This document shows, piece by piece, positions 32,401-42,736 of a stretch of DNA of 64,000 bases. The position numbers and the translations under genes are program-made. The stretch lies in the NCBI GenBank assembly GCA_031272085.1, contig JAISUN010000003.1, positions 1 to 64,000 on the forward strand, in the 5' to 3' direction. A model generated the notes under the pieces. The model did not search any database. It was given only the letters and a program-made list of their open reading frames with translations, and was not told the origin of the DNA. The DNA is from Dysgonamonadaceae bacterium (GTDB taxonomy: Bacteria > Bacteroidota > Bacteroidia > Bacteroidales > Azobacteroidaceae). Positions within the stretch are counted from its first letter, which is position 1; every line of letters starts with the position of its first letter.

Positions 32401-32432
32401 TTTGCCATTTCAAAAAAAATACCATACCTTTG
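32401..32432 (+). promoter_or_regulatory. Bacteroidota-type promoter of DedA gene
   Basis: TTTG 32401-32404 and TACCTTTG 32425-32432, 20-nt spacing. Confidence 0.6.
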
Positions 32433-32450
32433 CACCTTAATAACAAATAT

Positions 32451-33182
32451 ATGAAGAAAACGAGTATCTGTCTGATATTAAGTATTTTATTCACGTTCAG
32501 CGCATTGGGGCAAGCCTCCGAAACCGGCTCGCAAGCCGCGCAAACCGAAAAATCACCCTCGATGATAGAAAAAGTTGTTTCGTGGTATGCCGACAATATG
32601 AATTATGCCACAGTTACGCTGTTGATGACGGTCGAGAGTTCGTTCATCCCCTTTCCTTCCGAAGTCGTAATTCCGCCCGCAGCCTACAAAGCCTCGCAGG
32701 AAAACAGCGGAATGAGCCTGCCGTTAGTTGTGCTGTTCGCTACTCTGGGAGCGCTTCTCGGCGCAATTATCAACTATTTTCTGGCTCTCTGGCTTGGACG
32801 GCCTGTTATTTACCGCTTCGTCGAGAGCAGAATAGGCCGGATGTGCCTGTTGAGCAAAGAGAAAGTCGAAAAAGCCGAAAAATATTTTACCGAACACGGA
32901 AAAATTTCAACCTTTATAGGCCGTTTGGTGCCGGTTATCCGACAGTTAATTTCGCTGCCGGCCGGCCTCGCACGAATGAACATGGGCGTTTTTGCGCTTT
33001 ACACTGCGCTCGGAGCGCTTATATGGAACATTATTCTGGCCGCTATCGGCGCTATTGCCGGCCAGAACAGCGATTTGATTGAAAAATATTATTCCGAACT
33101 CTCGTGGATTTTCGCGGGTCTGGGAGCGCTTTTTGTACTTTACCTGCTCTACAACGGCTTTCGGAAACGTCCCGCAAAATGA
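32451..33182 (+). CDS. DedA family membrane protein
   Basis: ESSFIPFPSEVVIPPAAY, FIGRLVPVIRQLISLPAGLARM. Start at ATG 32451; the upstream TTG lies in the promoter. Confidence 0.93.
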   Translation: MKKTSICLILSILFTFSALGQASETGSQAAQTEKSPSMIEKVVSWYADNMNYATVTLLMTVESSFIPFPSEVVIPPAAYKASQENSGMSLPLVVLFATLGALLGAIINYFLALWLGRPVIYRFVESRIGRMCLLSKEKVEKAEKYFTEHGKISTFIGRLVPVIRQLISLPAGLARMNMGVFALYTALGALIWNIILAAIGAIAGQNSDLIEKYYSELSWIFAGLGALFVLYLLYNGFRKRPAK

Positions 33183-34996
33183 CAGAAGAGCGCAAAATCA
33201 CCGACTGGCTCCCGACGACGAAAAAAGAAATTGAGCAGCGGGGCTGGGATTATATCGACGTTATCCTGTTTTCGGGCGACGCATACATTGACCATCCTTC
33301 CTTCGGAGCGGCCGTCATCGGACGCTGCCTCGAAGCGATGGGGTTGCGCGTGGCCATAGTTCCGCAGCCCAACTGGCGCGACGATTTGCGCGATTTCCGC
33401 AAACTTGGCGAACCCCGCCTGTTTTTCGCCGTTTCGGCCGGAGCAATGGATTCTATGGTCAATAAATATACGGCTAACAAGCGGTTGCGCTCCGACGACG
33501 CCTACACGCCCGACGCCCGCATCGACCTGCGGCCGGAATATCCGACCATAGTTTATACTCAAATCCTGAAAAAACTTTTTCCCGAAAAGCCGGTAATCAT
33601 CGGCGGTATAGAGGCTTCGATGCGCCGGCTGGCGCATTACGACTACTGGCAAGACCGTCTTTTGCCTTCTATAATCGCAAGTTCGGGAGCCGATTTGCTG
33701 TTCTACGGCGCGGGCGAAAAAGCCCTGTCCGCTTTCGTCAAAGCCTTGAAAAACGGAAAAAAAACCGGCGAAATAGACAATATCCCGCAAACAGTATTTT
33801 TCAAAGATAAATATGCTGAAAATGAGCAGGATATAATCCTGTCGCCTTACGAAAACTGTCTGAAAGACAAACGCCTTCAAGCGGCCAACTTCCGCAAGAT
33901 AGAGGAACAATCCAACAGACTAAATGCCAACAGATTAATACAAAAAACAGGCAATGGATTTGTAATTGTCAATCCGCCCTATCCGCCGATGACTTCCGCC
34001 GAACTCGACGCCTGTTACGACCTGCCTTACACCCGCCTGCCCCATCCGCGCTACCGCGACAAGCGGATTCCGGCCTACGAGATGATTCGGCACTCGGTAA
34101 CTCTGCACCGCGGCTGCTTCGGCGGCTGCGCTTTTTGCACCATTTCGGCTCATCAGGGCAAATTTATTGCATCGCGCTCAAAAGAATCTATCCTGAAAGA
34201 AGTTAAAGCCGTAACCGAAATGCCTGATTTCAAGGGCTATTTGAGCGATTTAGGCGGCCCGTCGGCCAATATGTACGGGATGAACGGACGAAATTTGGAA
34301 ATCTGCTCCAAATGCGGCAAACCCTCGTGTATTTTCCCGAAAGTCTGCAAAAACCTGAACGCCGACCACCGTCCTTTGCTCGAAATTTACCGCGAAGCCG
34401 ACAAGATTGCCGGAGTAAAGAAAACCTTTATCGGCAGCGGAGTTCGCTACGATTTATTGGTAAACCGCTACGAGGACGGCGAACTGAACCGCGCCGCCGC
34501 CGATTATGCCCGCGAACTGATAGAGCGGCACGTTTCCGGCCGTTTGAAAGTGGCTCCCGAACATACTTCCGACGCTGTTTTGGAATGTATCCGCAAGCCT
34601 TCTTTCGCGCTGTTTTACGAATTTCGCAAGATTTTTGAGCGCATAAACCGCGAGAAAGGCCTCAATCAGCAGTTGATTCCTTATTTTATAAGTTCTCATC
34701 CGGCCTGTACCGAAACGGATATGGCCGATTTGGCGGTAACAGTCCGCAATCTTGATTTTCATCCCGAACAGGTTCAGGATTTTACCCCAACTCCGATGAC
34801 GCTTTCCACCGAAATTTATTATACCGGCTTGCATCCATATACCTTAAAACCCGTTTACACAGCGCGAAGCAAGAACGAGAAACTCGCTCAACGCAAATAT
34901 TTTTTCTGGTATAAAAAGGAGTTCCGCGACGACATTATCCGCTCGCTAAACCGGCTTAAACGCCCGGATTTGATTCGGAAATTGTTTGGAAAATAA
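33179..34996 (+). CDS. YgiQ family radical SAM protein
   Basis: WDYIDVILFSGDAYIDHPSFGAAVIGR; radical SAM CFGGCAFCTISAHQGK; ATGA overlap with the dedA stop. Confidence 0.95.
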   Translation: MTEERKITDWLPTTKKEIEQRGWDYIDVILFSGDAYIDHPSFGAAVIGRCLEAMGLRVAIVPQPNWRDDLRDFRKLGEPRLFFAVSAGAMDSMVNKYTANKRLRSDDAYTPDARIDLRPEYPTIVYTQILKKLFPEKPVIIGGIEASMRRLAHYDYWQDRLLPSIIASSGADLLFYGAGEKALSAFVKALKNGKKTGEIDNIPQTVFFKDKYAENEQDIILSPYENCLKDKRLQAANFRKIEEQSNRLNANRLIQKTGNGFVIVNPPYPPMTSAELDACYDLPYTRLPHPRYRDKRIPAYEMIRHSVTLHRGCFGGCAFCTISAHQGKFIASRSKESILKEVKAVTEMPDFKGYLSDLGGPSANMYGMNGRNLEICSKCGKPSCIFPKVCKNLNADHRPLLEIYREADKIAGVKKTFIGSGVRYDLLVNRYEDGELNRAAADYARELIERHVSGRLKVAPEHTSDAVLECIRKPSFALFYEFRKIFERINREKGLNQQLIPYFISSHPACTETDMADLAVTVRNLDFHPEQVQDFTPTPMTLSTEIYYTGLHPYTLKPVYTARSKNEKLAQRKYFFWYKKEFRDDIIRSLNRLKRPDLIRKLFGK

Positions 34997-35033
34997 AAAA
35001 TTGCTATCTTTGCACGAACAAATTTCTAATTTT

Positions 35034-35627
35034 ATGAAAAAGGTATTATTGATTTTTATTGCGGGAATTGCGCTTGCAGCCTGCAATCAGAAAAAAGAAT
35101 GTTGTGCCGGACAGGCCGCTCCTTCAAAGGCGCAGGTCGTTTACGACAACATTATGAGCCGCCGAAGCATACGCGCGTACAAACCCGACGCAGTATCGAA
35201 AGCGCAGATGGATACTCTGCTCCGCTGCGGAATAAACGCTCCAAGCGCGATGAACGCCCAAACATGGCAGGTGCGTGCAATCTTGAATCAGGATTTGATG
35301 GCTAAAATCAGGGCATTAGACCCCGATTTTTCGCGCGGCGCACCCAATCTTATCATTATTGCAGCAGAAAAAGGCAGCGATATCGGCAAAATTAATTGCA
35401 GCCTGCTGACCGAAAACATCCTGTTGATGGCTAATGCAATGGATTTGGGAACTGTTGTGCTGGGAAGTTTTGCAGGAGTTATTCAAAAGCCGGAAGCCAA
35501 GGAAGTTATCGCTCAATTTGGATTGCCCGAAAATTACGAGCCGATTTACGCAATCGCAGTAGGCTATCCTGACGAAAGTCCCGACGCCCGCGAACGCGAC
35601 GCATCGAAAGCCGTGATTATTGAGTAA
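35034..35627 (+). CDS. Nitroreductase family lipoprotein
   Basis: Lipobox IALAACNQK; IMSRRSIRAYKPDAVSKAQMDTLLRCGINAPSAMNAQTWQV; AVGYPDESP. Confidence 0.92.
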   Translation: MKKVLLIFIAGIALAACNQKKECCAGQAAPSKAQVVYDNIMSRRSIRAYKPDAVSKAQMDTLLRCGINAPSAMNAQTWQVRAILNQDLMAKIRALDPDFSRGAPNLIIIAAEKGSDIGKINCSLLTENILLMANAMDLGTVVLGSFAGVIQKPEAKEVIAQFGLPENYEPIYAIAVGYPDESPDARERDASKAVIIE

Positions 35628-35629
35628 AA

Positions 35630-37765
35630 TCAGTTTGCAGTCATCTTTTTGATGATGCTGTATGCTTCTGGAATGCCGAGTTCGCCGGCCCGGCTTAAAT
35701 CTTCTATGCCGTTTTTGGCGTCGCCCGTATATAGCCGGGTCAGGCCGCGGTTGTACCACGCCTCGGCAAAGTCGGGATTGCGGCTGATTGCTTCGTCGTA
35801 ATCGCGAATTGCCTGCTGATAGTCTTTTTGGGTGCAGAAAATATTGCCTCGGTTGAACCACGCGAACACAAAATCGGGATTCTGCTCTATAATCTTCTCA
35901 TAATCAGAGAGAATCAAATCGAACAGATAGCCGCCTGCTCTTGGTTCCGAATCGGGATTTTTGGCAGTTGCAGCCTGCCGGGCGATTGCCGTGCGGTTCA
36001 TTCCGGTCTGGATATTGAGCGAGAGGTCGCTGACTTCTTTCGAGGGACTTTGGTTATACCGTTCTATTTCAAGCAGTTTGTAATTGATTACCGCCCTGTT
36101 GAACCGAGCCAAAGCAAAATCGGGATGGGCGGCAAGCAGGCGGTTGAGGTCCTGAACGGCTTCCTGCAAATTCTGAACCACCATATAGTCCATTGCGCGG
36201 CCGAATCGGGCGTCGAGGTTGTTTGAATCGCGCTCCAAAACAAGCGAATAATCGTCTATCGACTTGAAATGATATTCTATTTGCCGGTCGGAAAGGGCGG
36301 CTTCGTCTTCGGTAATTTTGAGTTGCATTTTCATTGCCCGTTTTGCGTTGTAATCGGCCAACAGGCGGCTGTAACGGGCTGCGGTACGGTCAATTTCGTC
36401 CGATTTTTCGTAATAGGTAACGACAAATTGCGGTCGCAGTTCGACTTTAACCTGCTTGTCCTGAACGCGCCCCTTAATCTCGCTGTTGTACGATGCCGAA
36501 GATTCTTCTTCCTTGTCGTAAACCATCAGGCGGTTGAATTTTTCTATATTTTTATCCGATTTTTCGCGGGTATTTTTTTCGTCGTTTTCGGCAGTAACTG
36601 CTTCATCATCGGGATTTTTGTCGAAAATTCCTTTTCCGGTAACGACTTTCCCGCTCTGTCGTTCTTTTTTCAATTTCTGTTCAAGTTCGTAAGCGTACCA
36701 GTAATCCTTGTCGCCGCCTTTCGCGTCGCCGCTTTTGCGCTTGACTTCGGAACGCAGCATATAGCCCGAAATGAAGTAGGGATATTCTTCAAGCACAGTG
36801 TTGATGTCGGCCAACGATTCTTGGTAACGGCGGGCTTCTTCGTTCAGCAGGGCGCGGTTGTAAATGGCCATAAAGTTGTCAGGCTCGTTTTTGATTACCT
36901 CGTTGAAATCCTCTATCGACTTGTAAACGTCGCCAATCTGGGCACGCAGCAGGCCGCGGTTGTAATGCGCAATAGTGTTCTTCGGGTCGAGAATCATCAC
37001 GGCGTCGTAATCGCTCATTGCTCCGCGAAGGTCGTTGAGCGAATAGCGAATCAGGCCGCGGTTGATGTAAAAACCGACCTGTTTGGGCAGCAGGCGGATT
37101 GCCTCGTCGTAATCGGCCAGCGCTTCGCGGTATTTTGCCTGATTGTAATACAACATTCCGCGTTGAGCGTAAGTCGAGGCGTTGAACTTGTCCATTTTCA
37201 AGGCTTTGTCGAAATCTTCAAAAGCCTTGACGGTATCGCCCTTATCAACATAAATTGCTCCGCGGGTAAGGTAAGCCTGCATATAATTAGGCTGATAATC
37301 AATCAGTTGGTTCATTGTCGCGATAGCCGAATCGAAATCTTTTTCCTGAACGTATGCAATGCCCTTATTTATAAGCATTTGCTTATCTTCCGGCATTTCT
37401 TCGAGGCCGTGGTTGTAATCGTCGATGGCGGCCTTGTAATTGCCCATATACTGATTCGCAATTCCCCGCAGAAGGTAGGCTCTGACGAGGAAAGGATTGA
37501 TTTCGAGGCAGGCCGTCAGGTCTTTTTCCGCTCCGGAATAGTCGTCAAGATTCAGTTTGGCTAATGCGCGGTAAAGGTAAGGCTCGGCCAAATTGGGCTT
37601 TGCCGCGATAACCTGGTTGAAATACTGAATGGAAAGTATGTAATCTTCAAAATACAGGGCGTTTCGGCCAACGGCAAGCACTTTGTCGGTATTTATTTGT
37701 GCCGGAGCCTGCGTTGCAATGCCTGCTGCGAGCAGGAAAAGGGCAAGTATTTTTCTGATTTTCAT
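35630..37765 (-). CDS. Tetratricopeptide repeat protein
   Basis: Many TPR units (e.g. AYLLRGIANQYMGNYKAAIDDYNHGLEEMP, AWYNRGLTRLYTGDAKNGIEDLSRA) after a signal peptide. Confidence 0.93.
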   Translation of the reverse strand: MKIRKILALFLLAAGIATQAPAQINTDKVLAVGRNALYFEDYILSIQYFNQVIAAKPNLAEPYLYRALAKLNLDDYSGAEKDLTACLEINPFLVRAYLLRGIANQYMGNYKAAIDDYNHGLEEMPEDKQMLINKGIAYVQEKDFDSAIATMNQLIDYQPNYMQAYLTRGAIYVDKGDTVKAFEDFDKALKMDKFNASTYAQRGMLYYNQAKYREALADYDEAIRLLPKQVGFYINRGLIRYSLNDLRGAMSDYDAVMILDPKNTIAHYNRGLLRAQIGDVYKSIEDFNEVIKNEPDNFMAIYNRALLNEEARRYQESLADINTVLEEYPYFISGYMLRSEVKRKSGDAKGGDKDYWYAYELEQKLKKERQSGKVVTGKGIFDKNPDDEAVTAENDEKNTREKSDKNIEKFNRLMVYDKEEESSASYNSEIKGRVQDKQVKVELRPQFVVTYYEKSDEIDRTAARYSRLLADYNAKRAMKMQLKITEDEAALSDRQIEYHFKSIDDYSLVLERDSNNLDARFGRAMDYMVVQNLQEAVQDLNRLLAAHPDFALARFNRAVINYKLLEIERYNQSPSKEVSDLSLNIQTGMNRTAIARQAATAKNPDSEPRAGGYLFDLILSDYEKIIEQNPDFVFAWFNRGNIFCTQKDYQQAIRDYDEAISRNPDFAEAWYNRGLTRLYTGDAKNGIEDLSRAGELGIPEAYSIIKKMTAN

Positions 37766-37796
37766 ATTTTCCGTCCGTATTATTTTTTATTTTGAC

Positions 37797-38357
37797 TTAT
37801 TTTCTGGGCGCAGGTTTAACCCGATACGAACAGTTTACGTCGCCTTTCATTATTTTGTTCAGTTTCGAGCGAATCATCTGTTTGCGGATTCCGGGCAGGC
37901 GGTCAACGAACATTATTCCGTCCAAATGGTCGTATTCGTGCTGGATGACGCGTGCCTTATAACCCTCGAAAACCTCGTCGTGAGGCTGCAAATTCTCGTC
38001 CAAATACTGAATACGGATTCTGAATTGCCGAGGCACTTTTTCGTGAATTTTTGGAATCGAGAGGCAGCCTTCTTCCACAGCCTGCTCCTCGCCGTCGCGC
38101 TCGATGATGTGAGCGTTGATAAACACTTTTTTGAACCCTTTGAGCGTGGGGTCGTCTTTTGAAATAGAATCGGTATCGATGACCAAAATGCGGTCTTCGA
38201 GGCCGATTTGCGGTGCGGCCAATCCAACTCCGTCGGCCTTGTACATTGTTTCGAACATATTGTCTAACAAATCTTTAAGGCCGGGATAATCGAGCGGAAT
38301 ATCCTTCGTTTCTTTCCTCAAAATCGGATGACCATATAAATAAACAGGTAAAATCAT
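37797..38357 (-). CDS. def: Peptide deformylase
   Basis: [29 protein letters not shown]. Confidence 0.97.
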   Translation of the reverse strand: MILPVYLYGHPILRKETKDIPLDYPGLKDLLDNMFETMYKADGVGLAAPQIGLEDRILVIDTDSISKDDPTLKGFKKVFINAHIIERDGEEQAVEEGCLSIPKIHEKVPRQFRIRIQYLDENLQPHDEVFEGYKARVIQHEYDHLDGIMFVDRLPGIRKQMIRSKLNKIMKGDVNCSYRVKPAPRK

Positions 38358-38770
38358 AATCTTTTTGCTTCCATAAAGGACTGTAATAATATTGTCGCGC
38401 TGATTTCATCGACCAAAGCCTTGTCCTGACGGGCTTTTTTTTTCAGGCCGCCGTCGAGCATCGCCCGATGAGCCAGAACGGATGTAAATCGTTCGTCGAA
38501 CATTTTAATCTCTTTGTTGGGGAAAGCCTGTTGCAGTTTGCGTTTGAAAGTCAGCGCCCTGTCCATATTTTCCGAAGGCGAGTAGTCCATTTGGCGGGGT
38601 TCGCCAAGCAGGAACATTTCGACTTCGTTTTCTGCGGCATAGCGTTTCAGGAACTCGATAACCTCGCTGCTGGCCAGCGTTGTAAGCCCGCCTGCAATGA
38701 TTTTCATCGGGTCGGAAACGGCAATTCCCGTCCGCTTTTTCCCGTAATCTATGGCAACAATTCTTCCCAT
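38354..38770 (-). CDS. ruvX: Holliday junction resolvase-like RuvX/YqgF
   Basis: [42 protein letters not shown]. Confidence 0.94.
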   Translation of the reverse strand: MGRIVAIDYGKKRTGIAVSDPMKIIAGGLTTLASSEVIEFLKRYAAENEVEMFLLGEPRQMDYSPSENMDRALTFKRKLQQAFPNKEIKMFDERFTSVLAHRAMLDGGLKKKARQDKALVDEISATILLQSFMEAKRL

Positions 38771-38803
38771 TGAGGGTGCAAAGATAATAATTTTATCTTG
38801 ATT

Positions 38804-39814
38804 TCAGTCCCTGTAAGGCGGGAAAAATCCTGTTTCAGGTATAATTTTGCCAAATTTAAGCAAGTTTAACTCTTTGAACGCTTTTTCGTTATGAATATAA
38901 CGCCAAGTACTGAACTGAAACCGAAGGTCGGAAAAGTGCGCTTTGAAGAGAAATAGCGTATCGTTGCGCCCCGACAGCCCGCCGCCGAAATGAACATAGC
39001 GGAAGCCCTTCCTCGCGCCGTACTCGCGGACATTGCTCCAAACGGCTTTCAGGGGGCTGATGTCGAGAAATTCGGTTTTTGTAGCCGCTAAATGCGTCTG
39101 GATTATGCCGTTACAGCGCGAATTGAGCGAACCGGCGATGATTTTGCCGTCTTTCTCTGCCACAAGCAAAAACGAAGGAATTGTCGCCAAAAATTTTAAG
39201 AAATACTCTTTCGGGAAAAAGTAAAACGGCGCAGCCCCTACCCTTTTCATATTTTCGTAATAAATCTCGATAAAGGCCTCAATATCAGCACTATTTTTGG
39301 CTTCGCGGACAGAGACATTTTCCTTTTCCAACAAGACAAGAGCCTGTTTCAAGGAATGGGTGTATTGCGCAAATTGTTCTGATTCAGGTTGTTTCAAGTC
39401 AATGGCAACTGTCAAATTTTCTTTTTTTATTTTTCCAAGTCCGCCAAGCAGCGCATTTCCGGCCGGCAAAAGGGGATGAAGGCGGGAAAAAGCGGTAACA
39501 ATGCGGTTTTCGTCAAAAAACTGGCGTAAATTCTGCTGAAAATCCGTAATAAACTCATTATCAACGGCTTCTTGACTAATAATTGCACCGGCATATCCGT
39601 AAACCGAAGTCGCATCGCAATAATCGGAGCCTTCTATTTTCCTGATTATCAGCGGCAAAGCACATGATTGCCCGTTTTTGGAATGAGAAATGAGAACAGG
39701 TTTTCCAAAATCGTAGAGCAAATGGCAAGCCGAAAGGTGGTAAAAATCGTAATTCCCTGTGGCTCTGACTGTTTCATCCCATTTCTTCGTATTTTCAAGT
39801 CCGATTATTTCCAT
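38804..39814 (-). CDS. GNAT/FemAB-like acyltransferase family protein
   Basis: FemAB/GNAT-like pattern: FIEIYYENMKRVGAAPFYFFPKEYFLKFLATIPSFLLVAEKDGKIIAGSLNSRCNGIIQTHLAAT. Confidence 0.75.
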   Translation of the reverse strand: MEIIGLENTKKWDETVRATGNYDFYHLSACHLLYDFGKPVLISHSKNGQSCALPLIIRKIEGSDYCDATSVYGYAGAIISQEAVDNEFITDFQQNLRQFFDENRIVTAFSRLHPLLPAGNALLGGLGKIKKENLTVAIDLKQPESEQFAQYTHSLKQALVLLEKENVSVREAKNSADIEAFIEIYYENMKRVGAAPFYFFPKEYFLKFLATIPSFLLVAEKDGKIIAGSLNSRCNGIIQTHLAATKTEFLDISPLKAVWSNVREYGARKGFRYVHFGGGLSGRNDTLFLFKAHFSDLRFQFSTWRYIHNEKAFKELNLLKFGKIIPETGFFPPYRD

Positions 39815-39835
39815 AGTTTTTCGCGTATTCGTTTT

Positions 39836-41236
39836 TCAATAAGCGTTTTTCTCGCCCTTGAACATATTAAGTATCGTAACCAAAATGATTTTCAGGTCGA
39901 GGATGAACGACCAGTTTTCGAGATACCATACGTCGTAGCGGATTCGGCCTTCCATCTGGTCCATGGTGCGGGTTTCGCCGCGATAGCCGTTAACCTGCGC
40001 CCAGCCGGTAATTCCGGGCTTTATCAGGTGTCGAACCATATATTTGTCTATCACAGAGGAATATAGTTCGGTATGCTTCAACATGTGCGGACGCGGGCCT
40101 ACGACGCTCATATCGCCTTTCAGAACGTTGTAAAACTGCGGAATTTCGTCGAGGTTTGAGCGACGCAAAAACTGTCCGATAGCGGTTGTCCGCGGGTCGC
40201 CTTTCTCGGCCTGTTTCTCGTCGGCTTCTTCATTTCGGCGCATTGAGCGGAACTTGTAACACTCAAAATTTTTGCCGTAAATTCCGGTTCGAGTTTGTTT
40301 AAAAATGACCGGCCCGGGCGACGAAAGTTTGATGATTATCCCGAAAATAATGTATAAAATCGGAAAAATCGCTATCAAGAAAATCAGCGAGAAAATTATA
40401 TCGAATGTCCGCTTGAAGAAACGGTTTACGATAAATTGCAGCGGCTCGTGCCGAACGGCCATAACCGGAACCGCTTCTATGCTTTCAAGCACCAACTGCT
40501 TTTTCACGTAGCGCGAAAATTCTGGAACGATATAAAAGCGAATCATATTTTTTTCGCAGAAATTGAAGATGCGTAAAATCTTCTCATCCTGCGAGTTAGG
40601 CAGCGTACAATAAATTTCGTCAACATCGTTGTCGAGCGCAAATTTTTCTACTTCGTGCGTCATCCCCAGATAGTTCGGTAAACTGTTCTTCAACAGCACG
40701 TTATCATCAAAAAATCCGAAAATATAGTAACCGTAGGCCATTTCTTTTTTCATTTCTGCATACAGGTTCATTCCGTTTTTCCCGGCTCCGACGATTATTA
40801 CCCGCTTGAAATTGCGGCCTTTTTTGCGGTACAGTTTCAGTGATTCGCGGGTTACAACCCTGTATAAAGTAAAGGCAATCAGCAAGATAGCGTAATAGAC
40901 GACAATGAAATAGCGCGGCAGGACGTCGGTATCCAATTTCAGGAAATAGAGGCCGGCAAGGAAAATGATGGCGTGGAGCGCCACTAAGTAAATCGAGCGC
41001 TGGATAACCTTGTCGATAAACATTACAGGTTTGTATATTTTTACCGGCACGAAATAGACGGCAAAAATATAACTCAAATTCAGCAGCAGCACAATCAGGC
41101 GCAAATTTGCCATTTCCTGCCCGCCCGGCTGCAACCATTTAAAAATGATATAAAAAGTTAAATTAAAGATGAATAAATCGCCGATTATTATCAGCCATTT
41201 AATCATAAAGCCGTATCTTGTCTTTTCTTTTACCAT
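39836..41236 (-). CDS. Undecaprenyl-phosphate sugar phosphotransferase (WcaJ-type)
   Basis: Membrane N-terminus; KRTFDIIFSLIFLIAIFPILYIIFGIIIKLSSPGPVIFKQTRTGIYGKNFECYKFRSMR; DEIPQFYNVLKGDMSVVGPRP. Confidence 0.94.
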   Translation of the reverse strand: MVKEKTRYGFMIKWLIIIGDLFIFNLTFYIIFKWLQPGGQEMANLRLIVLLLNLSYIFAVYFVPVKIYKPVMFIDKVIQRSIYLVALHAIIFLAGLYFLKLDTDVLPRYFIVVYYAILLIAFTLYRVVTRESLKLYRKKGRNFKRVIIVGAGKNGMNLYAEMKKEMAYGYYIFGFFDDNVLLKNSLPNYLGMTHEVEKFALDNDVDEIYCTLPNSQDEKILRIFNFCEKNMIRFYIVPEFSRYVKKQLVLESIEAVPVMAVRHEPLQFIVNRFFKRTFDIIFSLIFLIAIFPILYIIFGIIIKLSSPGPVIFKQTRTGIYGKNFECYKFRSMRRNEEADEKQAEKGDPRTTAIGQFLRRSNLDEIPQFYNVLKGDMSVVGPRPHMLKHTELYSSVIDKYMVRHLIKPGITGWAQVNGYRGETRTMDQMEGRIRYDVWYLENWSFILDLKIILVTILNMFKGEKNAY

Positions 41237-41355
41237 AAAAACATATCGGATAAACAGCCGATATTCAAACAGTTAATATTAATTTTTCCCCTTTCGGGGC
41301 GTGTTTTCTCTCAAAAAGTTGTGCAAATTTAAGATTTATTGGGGATATAGACAAA

Positions 41356-41383
41356 AAAAGCGCCCAAAATTTTGAGCGCTTTT
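41356..41383 (-). terminator. Rho-independent terminator of OmpA-family gene
   Basis: AAAAAGCGC ... GCGCTTTT just downstream of the minus-strand OmpA gene, with a minus-strand T-run. Confidence 0.7.
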
Positions 41384-41407
41384 CGTAATTTTTTCCGCAA
41401 TGACAGA

Positions 41408-42583
41408 TTATTTATTAGTCATTATTACTACGCGATTCCAGTTGTTTTGAGCATAGGGTTGAACTGTATCGCCATGCCATTCGACACTAATCTTTTCGGA
41501 CGGGATGTTGTACTTGGTCATAAGTTCCTTTGCAACAGCCTGTGCGCGTCTCTTCGAGATGTCGAGGTTGTACTTCGGATTGCCGGTTTTAACGTCGGCA
41601 TAACCAATAACTTTAATGTTCTCGCCGGTATTCTTTACAAATTCAGCGGTGTTGTAAACGCTAATCTGCTGATTTGCATCGATTTTGTCGCTGTCGAGGC
41701 GGAAGAATACTACGTTAGGAACATAGTTGATTTCGTTAACCGGAACAACGGGCGCAACTTTCGGACATTCGGGGCATGAAACCGGACGTTTAGACAGGTT
41801 TGCATTTTCCGCACGCAAAGAATTGAGTTTGTTGTTCAGGTCGTCGATAAGACCATAATCCATCGGCTCTACTGCATCGAAACCAACTTTACCGAGTTTG
41901 AACGTCAAGCCGCCTTCGAGAGCAAAGACTGCCTCGTTGCTGGCTTTCTGAACTGCGCGGTCGAAATAGTCAGGCACTAACTGCACGCCGAGGTCGAAAT
42001 CGAGGCTGACTCTCTTGCTGAAAGCATAGCCGAAATTAAAACCGGAATTAACCGACAAAGCATCCGAATAACGGTTGTAATTCGAGATTCCATTGTCATA
42101 ATTAGTTACAGGAACTGTCTGGTCGCCCTGCAAACGGCGGGTAAATCCAAGTCCAATGTAAGGACCGAAATTGAATTTCTTTTCGGGAACTCCCCAATAG
42201 TTCATCCAATTCCACATGGCGTCCAAATGTACATTGTAATACTTGAAATGCTGCATGATGTCGCCGGCATTTTCAAAGCCGTGAAGAGAACCGCCCTGCG
42301 CTTTCAGGCGAAGTCCCCAGTAGGGATTGAACAGTTTGCCGACCGAAACGGTAGGCATCAACGTAATGCGGCTTAAAAAGTTGCCTTGCATTTCATCGAA
42401 GTCGCCTTGCATCACCTGCCCGCCGGCTCCAACATGAATAAACCAATTTTCACCTGCCCCGCTGTGTTTGTAGGCAGTCAGGTATCCGGGCTGCGTACTG
42501 GTGTAGGGGTGCGATTCCTGCGCGAAAGTAGAAAACCCACACAGAGAAACTAATACACTAAATAGAAAGATTTTCGTTCTCAT
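41408..42583 (-). CDS. OmpA family outer membrane protein
   Basis: N-terminal beta-barrel; C-terminal NIKVIGYADVKTGNPKYNLDISKRRAQAVAKELMTKYNIPSEKI. Confidence 0.93.
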   Translation of the reverse strand: MRTKIFLFSVLVSLCGFSTFAQESHPYTSTQPGYLTAYKHSGAGENWFIHVGAGGQVMQGDFDEMQGNFLSRITLMPTVSVGKLFNPYWGLRLKAQGGSLHGFENAGDIMQHFKYYNVHLDAMWNWMNYWGVPEKKFNFGPYIGLGFTRRLQGDQTVPVTNYDNGISNYNRYSDALSVNSGFNFGYAFSKRVSLDFDLGVQLVPDYFDRAVQKASNEAVFALEGGLTFKLGKVGFDAVEPMDYGLIDDLNNKLNSLRAENANLSKRPVSCPECPKVAPVVPVNEINYVPNVVFFRLDSDKIDANQQISVYNTAEFVKNTGENIKVIGYADVKTGNPKYNLDISKRRAQAVAKELMTKYNIPSEKISVEWHGDTVQPYAQNNWNRVVIMTNK

Positions 42584-42736
42584 AATTTAACAAATTTGAA
42601 TTTATAATTTAATATTTTTTCCTTTCTGTTTTTCCTAAATAATTACTGCAAAAACCGTTCCAAAGATAATGATATTTATTTTCCAAACAAAAAAAAAGTG
42701 TTTTTTTTAATAAAATCGTTATAAATTAGACGTTTT

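Noticed and set aside
36269-37564. 431-aa plus-strand ORF
   Set aside because: Lies fully antisense to the well-supported TPR gene; open frame is explained by codon composition of the repeats and it has no recognisable domain.
41288-41299. CCCC-TTTC-GGGG hairpin upstream of the WcaJ-type gene
   Set aside because: Only a 4-bp stem; too weak to call.
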